Assembly (NCBI GenBank): GCA_900769735.1
Contig: CAAGHY010000024.1
Location: 1 to 16,347, forward strand
Direction: 5' to 3'
From: Rikenellaceae bacterium
GTDB lineage: Bacteria > Bacteroidota > Bacteroidia > Bacteroidales > UBA932
DNA: 16,347 nt
Under the pieces are notes generated by a model that saw only the letters and a program-made list of their open reading frames with translations, was not told where the DNA came from and made no database searches. Every line of letters starts with the position of its first letter. The stretch's first letter is position 1. Positions 1-7,328 of this stretch are shown here, piece by piece. The translations under genes and the position numbers were made by a program.

Positions 1-716
1 ATCTCTGTAACCGGAAGTTTCACCAGCTCATCCCCTTTAGGATAAATGCCATTGGTAAGTTCACGGCCCACAATGCTCTCCTCAATGATTACAGAATCAT
101 ACTCCCTGAACACAAGCTCAATGGCAGGAACAAGATCCTCCACCTTCTTCACCTTGGTAATGCCAAAGCTGCTGCCGCCATTGGTAGGCTTTACAAACAC
201 CGGCAAACCCAGCTGGGCAACTATCTCCTCTGCATTATAGCTGCTGCCACGGCGTATAAACACATCCTTTGCCATCTTTATGCCGGCGTGCTCAATGAAA
301 CGCTTGCACGAATGCTTGTCAAAAGTAATGGCAGAGACATACGCGCTGCAAGTATTGTACGGGACCCCCATCATCTCCAGATATCCCTGCAACAGGCCGT
401 TCTCGCCAGGAGTACCGTGGATCATAATGAACGCCATATCAAACTTCACCCTGCTGCCGTTCCACTCAAAAGAGAAATCGGTCTTGTCAACCTCAACTCC
501 CGCGTTCTGCGGATCCTTCAAACTTTCCAACGCCTCATCCATCTCCACCTCTCCGCCATCCGGATTGAGCACACGCCAGTTCACCCCACGCAACAACACC
601 TCATAAACATCATACTTCTCCCTGCAGATGCTCCCAGCCACATTCTTTCCACTCTTGATGGAAATCTCCGCCTCCTCCGAATTTCCTCCATATATCAATG
701 CAATACTTTTTCTCAT
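1..716 (-). CDS. ddl: D-alanine--D-alanine ligase (Ddl), C-terminal part beyond window
   Basis: Cytoplasmic ATP-grasp enzyme that joins two D-alanines into the dipeptide used by MurF for the peptidoglycan stem. I translated the minus strand from the ATG at 716-714; about 238 codons are present and the gene runs off the left edge. The N-terminus (MRKSIALIYGGNSEEAEIS) is the usual Ddl opening with a glycine-rich loop. Around residues 100-120 is the family signature HGTPGENGLLQGYLEMMGVP, and near residues 170-190 is the ATP-grasp segment with FVKPTNGGSS, matching the VKP..GSS motif of Ddl. The catalytic C-terminal metal-binding region is not in view. It lies downstream of the PBP1A gene on the same strand, separated by the 51-bp repeat array, so the two may be co-transcribed. 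Identity is strong; whether the distal half is intact cannot be seen. Confidence 0.95.
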   Translation of the reverse strand, partial: MRKSIALIYGGNSEEAEISIKSGKNVAGSICREKYDVYEVLLRGVNWRVLNPDGGEVEMDEALESLKDPQNAGVEVDKTDFSFEWNGSRVKFDMAFIMIHGTPGENGLLQGYLEMMGVPYNTCSAYVSAITFDKHSCKRFIEHAGIKMAKDVFIRRGSSYNAEEIVAQLGLPVFVKPTNGGSSFGITKVKKVEDLVPAIELVFREYDSVIIEESIVGRELTNGIYPKGDELVKLPVTE

Positions 717-773
717 ATCACCCAAAAATTACACACCTTATTAATAATTACTCTTCCCGACAAATCCCTCTCT

Positions 774-926
774 GTTACAATTCCGTCCACAAAAGATACT
801 CATTTTGTGGATAAATCTTCGCCCGCCACAAATCCGTCCACATAAGATACTCATTTTGTGGACAAACCTCCACCAGCCACAATTCCATCCACAAAAAACA
901 CTCTTTCTGTGGATGAAGCGCCTCTC
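774..926. repeat. Three tandem 51-bp units, each with a hairpin and DnaA-box-like arms
   Basis: Units lie at 774-824, 825-875 and 876-926, an exact 51-bp period with no indels. The array fills most of the PBP1A-ddl gap and ends 1 nt past the PBP1A stop. Each unit contains an inverted repeat around TCCACA/TGTGGA: 786-794 with 803-811 (9 bp, 8-nt loop); 836-842 with 857-863 (7 bp, then one mismatch and two more pairs); 886-893 with 908-915 (8 bp). The pair 785/812, 836/863, 887/914 is G-T, G-C and A-T in the three units, so it stays pairable while changing. On the minus strand the right arms read TTATCCACA (806-814), TTGTCCACA (857-865) and TCATCCACA (908-916). The first is identical to the classical DnaA box. 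Function is unknown: protein-binding cluster, mRNA structure between PBP1A and ddl, or an inert repeat. Confidence 0.93.
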
Positions 927-927
927 T

Positions 928-3297
928 CTAGAACCCGAAGTAGTTCTCCTCAACCTGTTTCTGGCTCTGAGCGGCAATATCGTCATCGCTGCCGGTACAA
1001 TCCAGGTTAAGACTGAAACCCTGAGGGGCAACAAACTGGTCATACTTGGTAACACCAAGGGTTCCGTCCTCAAGCACCTTCTTCATAAAGATACCCCAGA
1101 TAGGCAACGCCATATTTGAACCGCCACCCAATGCAAGGCTGGCAAAGTGCACCTGCCTGTCCTCGGCACCAACCCAAACACCGGCAGTAAGCTTAGGAGT
1201 ATATCCAATGAACCATCCGTCAGACTGGTCATTTGTAGTACCGGTCTTGCCGGCAACCTCACCCTCAGCCATATATTTGCTTCTGATACGGGCAGCTGTA
1301 CCCTCATTCACTACACCTTTCATAAGATTAACCATCAGATAAGCGGTCTGCTCACTGATTGCCTCCTTACGGCGCGGCGTAAAGGTAGCCAGCACATTAC
1401 CCATCTTGTCCTCAATTCTTGTAACATAAACCGGCTCTGCATAAACACCCCTTCCAGGGAATGTATTGAATGCAGACACCATCTGGTAAACCGGCACATC
1501 TGCAGAACCCACACAAAGCGACTCCACCGGATCCAGCCAGCATTTCACTCCCATTGTATGGGCCATATCCACAAGGGCACGCGGACCGAACTGTTTCATC
1601 AGGAACGCAGAAATATTATTGGAGCTCTTGGTCAAACCCCATTTAAGGGTAACGGTCTTGCCAATCCACTCCTCCTTGTCAGTACTCTTAGGGGTCCATA
1701 TATTCTCACCAATCACAAATGACTGCGGCACGTTAACCACCTTGTCACACGGAGTGTATCCACCCTGCATTGCCAAAGTATAAAGGAACGGTTTGAAGGT
1801 TGAACCAACCTGTCTCTTGCCCTGCTTCACCTGATCATATTTGAAATAACGGTAGTTGCCGCTTCCAACATACGCCTTAACGTAACCGGTACCCGGCTCC
1901 ATAGCCATAAAACCGGCTCTCAAGAATGACTTGTAATATCTGATGGAATCATTGGGGGTCATAGTGGTATCCACATAACCTTTATCATTCCACGCAAACA
2001 CACGCATCCTTACAGGGGTATCAAAGCTCTTTGCAATCTCCTCATCAGTTGCATTGTTGCGTTTCATCTCACGGTAACGGTCACTCCAGCGGCGGGCCTG
2101 CCTCATAATTGAAGCAATTGTCTCCTTAGGCACCTCATTGTCAAAAGGCTTGTTGTTCTTCCACCTCAACTCCCTGTTGAACTGCCTCTGAAGGTCCTTG
2201 CCAAGATGCTCCTTCACCGCCTCCTCTGCATACTGCTGCATCTTTGCATTAACGGGAGTATAAATCTTGAGGCCGTCCTTATCCAAATTGTATTTGGTAC
2301 CGTCCGGTTTCAGGTTCTTGTTCAGCCAGCCGTAAAGAGGGTCATCCATCCACGCTGTTGAATCCGCCCTGTAATCCTCAACATTGGAGTAGCTCTTCCT
2401 CTGCGGCTCCTTGGCATTCATCACCCTCTTTATCATATCGCGGAAATGCGGTGCAAGTCCGGCATTATGGTCCTGTCGGGAATAAGAAAGTGTAATTGGA
2501 AGTTCCCTGATTGAATCCCTCTCCTCTTTGGTGATGTATCCATATTTGTGCATCTGCCCAATAACGTGGTTACGGCGCACAAGGGACTTCTCCGGATTGC
2601 GTACAGGGTTGTATCTGGTTGGCATATTCACCATTCCAACAAGGAGGGCACTCTCCTCAATGTTCAGCTCAATGGGCTCCTTGCCAAAGAAAGTCTGCGC
2701 CGCTGCCTTTATTCCGTACGCATTGCTGCCAAAGAACACGGCATTCATATACATACTCAAAATCTCCTCCTTGGTATAGTTGCGCTCAAGCTTTACAGCT
2801 GTAATCCACTCCTTGAACTTGTTTGTACCCAACACAAAATATTTGGCACCCGGAAACTTTGACTTTACAGTATCACGCGGGAAAAGGCTCTTTGCAAGCT
2901 GCTGTGAAAGGGTACTTCCTCCACCTCCCGATGTTCTGTTGCCCAAAAGGAAAGATTTCACCACCACCCTGGCCAAACTTTTTGGGTCAATGCCGCTGTG
3001 CTTGTAGAAACGGACATCCTCAGTAGCCACAATGGCATCCTTGAGAGGCTGTGAAAGGTCATCAAATGTAACGTACGAGCGGTTCTCTATATGGAATGTG
3101 TTCAGAACCGTACCATCCTCCGCAATGATCTGGGTAGCAAGATTGCTCTTTGGATCCTCCAGCTCCTCAAAAGAAGGGATATCCACAAATACACCCACCA
3201 CCAGCAACGCCAGCAGCACCATCAGAACTGGGGCAAACGCAAGTGCCCAAATCCATTTTACAACTCTCTTTTTATTCTTTATTTCCATATTTTTCAT
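928..3297 (-). CDS. Bifunctional class A penicillin-binding protein (PBP1A type)
   Basis: Inner-membrane peptidoglycan glycosyltransferase and DD-transpeptidase. From the ATG at 3297 it has 789 residues. A basic start is followed by one membrane segment (about 15-38). The GT51 domain shows EDVRFYKHSG (about 93-102), GGSTLSQQLAK (about 126-136), and a KEEILSMYMN segment followed by FFGSNAYGI (about 175-196). The transpeptidase domain has the three active-site motifs: STFK (Ser499, Lys502), SSN (558-560) and KTGT (684-687). The reading frame is open to an ATG at 3366, but a promoter-like box at 3377-3384 would leave almost no leader for that start, so I prefer 3297; 3288 is also possible. Stop is TAG. 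The gene diverges from topA and precedes ddl. In this frame, the codons after the TAG stay open for 50 codons through the 51-bp repeats. Confidence 0.95.
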   Translation of the reverse strand: MKNMEIKNKKRVVKWIWALAFAPVLMVLLALLVVGVFVDIPSFEELEDPKSNLATQIIAEDGTVLNTFHIENRSYVTFDDLSQPLKDAIVATEDVRFYKHSGIDPKSLARVVVKSFLLGNRTSGGGGSTLSQQLAKSLFPRDTVKSKFPGAKYFVLGTNKFKEWITAVKLERNYTKEEILSMYMNAVFFGSNAYGIKAAAQTFFGKEPIELNIEESALLVGMVNMPTRYNPVRNPEKSLVRRNHVIGQMHKYGYITKEERDSIRELPITLSYSRQDHNAGLAPHFRDMIKRVMNAKEPQRKSYSNVEDYRADSTAWMDDPLYGWLNKNLKPDGTKYNLDKDGLKIYTPVNAKMQQYAEEAVKEHLGKDLQRQFNRELRWKNNKPFDNEVPKETIASIMRQARRWSDRYREMKRNNATDEEIAKSFDTPVRMRVFAWNDKGYVDTTMTPNDSIRYYKSFLRAGFMAMEPGTGYVKAYVGSGNYRYFKYDQVKQGKRQVGSTFKPFLYTLAMQGGYTPCDKVVNVPQSFVIGENIWTPKSTDKEEWIGKTVTLKWGLTKSSNNISAFLMKQFGPRALVDMAHTMGVKCWLDPVESLCVGSADVPVYQMVSAFNTFPGRGVYAEPVYVTRIEDKMGNVLATFTPRRKEAISEQTAYLMVNLMKGVVNEGTAARIRSKYMAEGEVAGKTGTTNDQSDGWFIGYTPKLTAGVWVGAEDRQVHFASLALGGGSNMALPIWGIFMKKVLEDGTLGVTKYDQFVAPQGFSLNLDCTGSDDDIAAQSQKQVEENYFGF

Positions 3298-3376
3298 CCC
3301 GATAACCAGTGCTTTTAAATTCTCTCTTTTCCTTGCTGCAAGGCCTCCAAAATGTTTGAAAACCACAACAATTTGG

Positions 3377-3384
3377 CAAAAATA
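3377..3384 (-). promoter_or_regulatory. Candidate -7 box for the PBP1A gene
   Basis: The minus strand reads TATTTTTG, an exact fit to the Bacteroidota TAnnTTTG -7 element. I see no convincing TTTG at the -33 distance. With a start point near 3370 the leader to the ATG at 3297 would be about 70 nt. The box sits back to back with the topA promoter. Confidence 0.4.
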
Positions 3385-3394
3385 AGAATAAAAA

Positions 3395-3427
3395 TTTGCA
3401 TTTTAACCTACTTTATGGCTTACTTTG
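3395..3427 (+). promoter_or_regulatory. Candidate topA promoter (TTTG - 21 nt - TTACTTTG)
   Basis: TTTG at 3395-3398 and TTACTTTG at 3420-3427 are separated by 21 nt and match the Bacteroidota -33 TTTG / -7 TAnnTTTG pattern with one mismatch in the -7 box. Transcription would begin near 3434, leaving a leader of about 18 nt to the ATG at 3452. A TTG at 3425 that could extend the topA frame lies inside the -7 box, which argues against its use as a start. Confidence 0.6.
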
Positions 3428-3451
3428 CAGATTCGTGAAAATAAGTATGTA

Positions 3452-5773
3452 ATGGGAGAGAATCTAGTTATTGTGGAGTCGCCTGCAAAGGCAAAGAAAA
3501 TTGAGAAGTTCCTTGGCAAAGGGTTTACTGTAAAATCCAGCTTCGGACACATCAGGGATCTTGAGAAGAAGAATCTAGGTATAAATATAGAGGGTGGCTT
3601 TGAACCTAATTACGAGGTTTCATCAGATAAAAAAACTGTTGTAGCAGAGCTTAAGAGCTTGGCAAAAAAGGCGGATACCGTATGGCTTGCATCCGACCCC
3701 GACCGTGAGGGAGAGGCCATTGCCTGGCATTTGTTCCACACCCTTAACCTTAAGAAAGAGAATACAAAACGTATTGTTTTTCAGGAGATTACCAAAGATG
3801 CTATTCTTAACGCTGTTGAGAATCCGCGTTCCATTGACACAAACCTTGTAATGGCCCAGCAGGCCCGCAGGGTGCTTGACAGGCTTGTGGGTTTTGAGCT
3901 CTCTCCAATCCTATGGAAAAAGGTTGCCCCAAAACTTTCTGCAGGAAGGGTACAGTCTGTGGCTGTAAGGCTTATTGTAGAGAGGGAGAGGGAGATAATG
4001 GCCTTCAATTCCACTCCATACTTCAGGGTAAACGGCGTTTTCCACCCGGAAACTGCAAAGAAAAGCGTTAAGGTAAACGCTACCCTTGATTCCAAATTCA
4101 ACAACGCAGAAGAGGCAAACGGATTCCTTTTGAAATGCAAGGATGCGCAGTTTGCAATAGAGAACGTGGAGAAAAGGGAAATTTCACGAACCCCTGCACC
4201 TCCGTTCACAACTTCAGCCCTGCAGCAGGAGGCTGCCCGCAAATTGGGCTTCTCCGTTTCACAGACAATGAGGATTGCCCAGAAGCTTTACGAGGACGGA
4301 CTTATCACCTATATGAGAACCGACTCCACCAACCTTTCACAACTGGCCATTGGTACAATCAAACAGGTTATCAGTGAGAGCTTTGGCGCAGAGTACTCAA
4401 AAGTGAGACAATACAAGACAAAGAGCAAGGGAGCACAGGAGGCACACGAGGCCATCAGACCTACATTCCCTGCTAACCGCACAATAGAGGGAACACCTCA
4501 GGAGAAGAAACTGTATGACCTTATCTGGAAAAGGGCGGTTGCCTCACAAATGTCAGATGCAGTTCTTGAGAAAACGGACATTACCATTGGAAGCACCAGC
4601 TTTGCAGAGAAATTCATCTCACAGGGTGAGGTTGTAACATTTGACGGCTTCCTTAAACTTTACATTGAGGGAAGGGATGACGAGGAGCACGAGGACCAGA
4701 CTCAACAGCTGCCTCCAGTTACCGAAGGTGAGGCTATGGAGAACCTTGAGATTACCGCTACAGAGCGCTTTACCCAGAAACCGCCACGCTATTCAGAGGC
4801 TTCATTGGTAAAGAAGCTTGAGGAGCTTGGAATAGGACGTCCTTCAACATACGCACCAACAATCTCCACAATTACCCAGAAACGCGGCTATATCCTTATA
4901 GACAGCAGAGAGGGTGTTGAGAGAGAATATATACTTCTTACACTGAAGGGTGGAAAAATCACAGAGGAGACCAAGAAAGAGATTACCGGAACCGAGAAGA
5001 AGAAACTTTTCCCTCAGGACATTGGAATCCTTGTAACTGATTTCCTTGGAAAGAACTTTGAGAATATCCTCGACTACGGATTTACCGCCAAAGTTGAGGA
5101 GGATTTTGACCGCATTGCAGACGGCAAGCTTGTATGGAACAATGTGATTGGAGACTTCTACACTCCATTCCACAAACAGGTGGAGCAGACTTTGCAGGAG
5201 AGCACCCATACAAACGCAGAGAGAGTTCTGGGAACAGATCCTGCAAGCGGCAAGACAATGATTGTACGATTGGGCAAATTCGGCCCACTTGTACAGAAAG
5301 GCACAAATGATGATCCCGAAAAACAGTTTGCATCACTTCAGAAAGGACAGCTGATTGAGTCTATCACCCTTGAGGAGGCGCTCAAGTTGTTTGAGCTGCC
5401 ACGTACTGTAGGCCAGTACAACGGCAAAACAATAGTTGCAGCTGTTGGCCGCTTTGGCCCTTATATCAGACACGACGGCAAGTTTGTATCATTGGGCAAG
5501 CTTTATGACCCGCGCACCATTGATGAGCAGACTGCAATTGAGCTTATTGAGGAGCACGCCAGAAAAGAGGCAGAGAAGTTCATTGCCCATTTTGAGGCTG
5601 AGGATATCCAGGTTCTCAACGGCAGATTTGGAGCATACATCAAACACGGCGGCGAGAACTACAAAATCCCTAAGGGAACAGATGCCAGGACATTGGATGC
5701 CGCTGCGTGCCTTGAGATCATTGCAAACACAAAACCATCGGGAAGCAAAACAGCTAAAAAAAGTAAAAAATAG
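3452..5773 (+). CDS. topA: DNA topoisomerase I (type IA)
   Basis: Relaxes negative supercoils by single-strand cleavage and strand passage. From the ATG at 3452 it has 773 residues. The TOPRIM domain opens with VIVESPAKAKKIEKFLG (Glu9) and contains ASDPDREGE (about 80-88), which supplies the Mg2+-binding acidic residues. The cleavage tyrosine is Tyr287 in GLITYMRTDST; HEAIRPT (about 332) and GRPSTYA (about 462) are further family motifs. The C-terminus has no cysteine zinc ribbons. It carries three GRFGPYI-like repeats (about 606, 666 and 723), the topoisomerase C-terminal repeat type usual in Bacteroidota, then a lysine-rich tail (KTAKKSKK). A TTG-initiated extension of nine codons is open but overlaps the promoter. 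Stop TAG is 3 nt before the next gene's ATG, so the two are probably co-transcribed and translationally coupled. Confidence 0.97.
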   Translation: MGENLVIVESPAKAKKIEKFLGKGFTVKSSFGHIRDLEKKNLGINIEGGFEPNYEVSSDKKTVVAELKSLAKKADTVWLASDPDREGEAIAWHLFHTLNLKKENTKRIVFQEITKDAILNAVENPRSIDTNLVMAQQARRVLDRLVGFELSPILWKKVAPKLSAGRVQSVAVRLIVEREREIMAFNSTPYFRVNGVFHPETAKKSVKVNATLDSKFNNAEEANGFLLKCKDAQFAIENVEKREISRTPAPPFTTSALQQEAARKLGFSVSQTMRIAQKLYEDGLITYMRTDSTNLSQLAIGTIKQVISESFGAEYSKVRQYKTKSKGAQEAHEAIRPTFPANRTIEGTPQEKKLYDLIWKRAVASQMSDAVLEKTDITIGSTSFAEKFISQGEVVTFDGFLKLYIEGRDDEEHEDQTQQLPPVTEGEAMENLEITATERFTQKPPRYSEASLVKKLEELGIGRPSTYAPTISTITQKRGYILIDSREGVEREYILLTLKGGKITEETKKEITGTEKKKLFPQDIGILVTDFLGKNFENILDYGFTAKVEEDFDRIADGKLVWNNVIGDFYTPFHKQVEQTLQESTHTNAERVLGTDPASGKTMIVRLGKFGPLVQKGTNDDPEKQFASLQKGQLIESITLEEALKLFELPRTVGQYNGKTIVAAVGRFGPYIRHDGKFVSLGKLYDPRTIDEQTAIELIEEHARKEAEKFIAHFEAEDIQVLNGRFGAYIKHGGENYKIPKGTDARTLDAAACLEIIANTKPSGSKTAKKSKK

Positions 5774-5776
5774 GCT

Positions 5777-6784
5777 ATGAAAGGGAGTGAGTGCTTTCAG
5801 GAGATCTCTGCCGGGGCCATTTCGGCCTCAATGCCCCAGTGCATTGCCATTCTGGTAAATGTTGGAGGCAGTAAGGGAGTGCTGAGTGTTCTGCAGCAGA
5901 TGTACTCAACCCGCAACTACACCGTATTTGCGGTGGACACCTCTCTTGAAAAGCTTCCTCAGGTACTTGAAAGATGCCGTGAGATTGGAGTGCCCGCAAT
6001 TGTAAACTGCGGAGCCAATCTGCCGCAAGGCAATACAATCCTCCCAACCGGAGAGCCTTATTCTGCATCAGTAATTTCAGCGGGAAGCTACGGAGAGCTC
6101 AGCGCTGAGGGAGCGGACATCATCTCATATATCCTTAACGACCCTTGTGCCACCAGCGGATCCTGTATAGGATTCCAGGGGTACTATTTTTCCCCTTGCA
6201 AGCTTACCCTGCTGCGCAACAGATATTTTGAGCAGATGAGACTGGGTGCCTTGAGGGACAGCATTGCCCTTGCAGAGCCGCTGCTGAGGGACAACGGATA
6301 CACATTTGTAGATTTCAATGCGGTAAGGCACTCTGATTATCCTGCACCTGGGAACACCAATCCAAACGGAATGTATGCAGAGGAGATCTGCCAGATTGCC
6401 CGTTACATTGGATTCGGTTTGAACCTCAAAGGGGTTTTCCTTTATTCTACCCCACAGGATGAAGAGGAGGAACTTTGCAACAGACTTGTGGCAGAATTCA
6501 TCTGGCATTTGTGCGAAGGCATTTCCTCAAATATTGCCGAGTCCCCTGCCCTAGATCCGGAAGACGAACGTTTTGTAAGAAAAATTATAAGCCTTGGCGA
6601 TAACGGCGAGGAAATAATTTTTGTAAACAGCTCTACCACAGACAGATGGTGGATAGAAATATTATCACCTGCCAATAACGCCCCAATTTATGTGCCTTGC
6701 TCGGCATCCGACTACAAGGCAGCCTGCTGCGGGGAGGTTCCACTCAGATGGTTATTTTTCTATCAAAAACTCACACTCTTGTAA
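5777..6784 (+). CDS. Degenerate arginase/formimidoylglutamase-family protein
   Basis: A 335-residue protein that I place in the ureohydrolase (arginase) fold by its C-terminal half: VDFNAVRHSDYP (178-189) corresponds to the SFD.DA...SDAP region, followed by NPNGMYAEEICQIARYIG (195-212), then FIWHLCEGI (241-249) and DRWW (289-292). These match proteins often annotated as formimidoylglutamase or arginase in Bacteroidota. The Mn-binding motifs are mostly gone: GGDHS appears as GGSKG (30-34), DAHxD as VDTSLE (53-58), and the DxD aspartate pair as DFN (179-181). From memory, relatives have roughly 70 more N-terminal residues; topA ends 3 nt upstream, so there is no room for them here. Enzymatic activity is therefore unlikely. 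The topA linkage, which I recall from other Bacteroidota, suggests a conserved non-catalytic role. The true function is unknown. Confidence 0.75.
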   Translation: MKGSECFQEISAGAISASMPQCIAILVNVGGSKGVLSVLQQMYSTRNYTVFAVDTSLEKLPQVLERCREIGVPAIVNCGANLPQGNTILPTGEPYSASVISAGSYGELSAEGADIISYILNDPCATSGSCIGFQGYYFSPCKLTLLRNRYFEQMRLGALRDSIALAEPLLRDNGYTFVDFNAVRHSDYPAPGNTNPNGMYAEEICQIARYIGFGLNLKGVFLYSTPQDEEEELCNRLVAEFIWHLCEGISSNIAESPALDPEDERFVRKIISLGDNGEEIIFVNSSTTDRWWIEILSPANNAPIYVPCSASDYKAACCGEVPLRWLFFYQKLTLL

Positions 6785-6794
6785 AAAATTTTCA

Positions 6795-6802
6795 TAAATT
6801 TG
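6795..6802 (+). promoter_or_regulatory. Candidate -7 box for the Lrp-type regulator
   Basis: TAAATTTG is an exact TAnnTTTG match, 28 nt before the ATG at 6831 and just after the arginase-like gene's stop. It implies that the regulator has its own promoter. No clear TTTG is seen at the -33 distance. Confidence 0.45.
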
Positions 6803-6830
6803 CATTGTTCACTAACAAACTATTACCGCA

Positions 6831-7328
6831 ATGCAAAAGTACCAGATAGATGAGATTGACCAGAAAATCCTGTCATTCCTTGTAAAAAATGCCAGAATGC
6901 CTTTTCTTGAGATAGCAAGAGAATGCGGCATTTCAGGAGCAGCAATCCACCAGAGGGTTAAGAAAATGGAGACTATGGGTATCATTACCGGCTCCAGACT
7001 GTTGGTAAAACCCCAGACCCTGGGTTTGAACGTATGCGCCTTTGTTGCGGTAAACTTTTCTGAAGCAAACAAATACCCTCAGGTTATTGAGAGTCTGAAA
7101 CAGATTTCAGAGGTTGTTGAGTGCCACTTTGTAACAGGTAACCACTCATTGCTGCTGAAATTGTACTGTACCAATCACGACCACCTGATGGAGATCCTCA
7201 TCAACACCATCCAGAACATCCCTGGCGTACATAAGACAGAGACAATGATTTCATTGGATCAGGCCATTGAGAGACAGGTATGGGTTAAAAGCTACCCTTC
7301 AAAGAAGGGTGCTCCAAAGAAAAAATAA
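6831..7328 (+). CDS. Lrp/AsnC family transcriptional regulator
   Basis: A 165-residue DNA-binding protein. Residues 5-60 form the AsnC-type winged helix-turn-helix (IDEIDQKILSFLVKNARMPF, then IARECGISGAAIHQRVKKME), and residues 65-145 form the RAM ligand-binding and oligomerisation domain (FVAVNFSEAN, CHFVTGNHSLLLKLYC, IPGVHKTETMISL). Such proteins form dimers to octamers that often sense amino acids. The target and ligand cannot be read from sequence. The last residues (SKKGAPKKK) are a short basic tail beyond the domain, encoded within a 44-bp overlap with the convergent ispD. It has its own -7 box and therefore probably does not depend on the topA transcript. Autoregulation is common in this family but no operator is evident here. 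Confidence 0.92.
   Translation: MQKYQIDEIDQKILSFLVKNARMPFLEIARECGISGAAIHQRVKKMETMGIITGSRLLVKPQTLGLNVCAFVAVNFSEANKYPQVIESLKQISEVVECHFVTGNHSLLLKLYCTNHDHLMEILINTIQNIPGVHKTETMISLDQAIERQVWVKSYPSKKGAPKKK

Noticed and set aside
288..845. Plus-strand 185-codon open frame at the left end
   Set aside because: Antisense to ddl and running into the repeat array; no recognisable protein features.
774..926. CRISPR array
   Set aside because: The units are contiguous 51-mers with no unique spacers, and there are no cas genes.
774..926. Definite replication origin
   Set aside because: DnaA-like boxes are present, but there is no dnaA or other origin gene in view, no clear AT-rich unwinding region beside the array, and no skew information in a window this size.
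741..1073. Minus-strand open frame of 110 codons covering the repeats, with Cys/His-containing 17-residue repeats
   Set aside because: It overlaps the 3' end of PBP1A in another frame. The open frame follows from a 51-bp period divisible by three, and the stem-preserving changes alter the amino acids.
1147..1722. Plus-strand 191-codon open frame
   Set aside because: Antisense to the transpeptidase domain of PBP1A, which has intact catalytic motifs.
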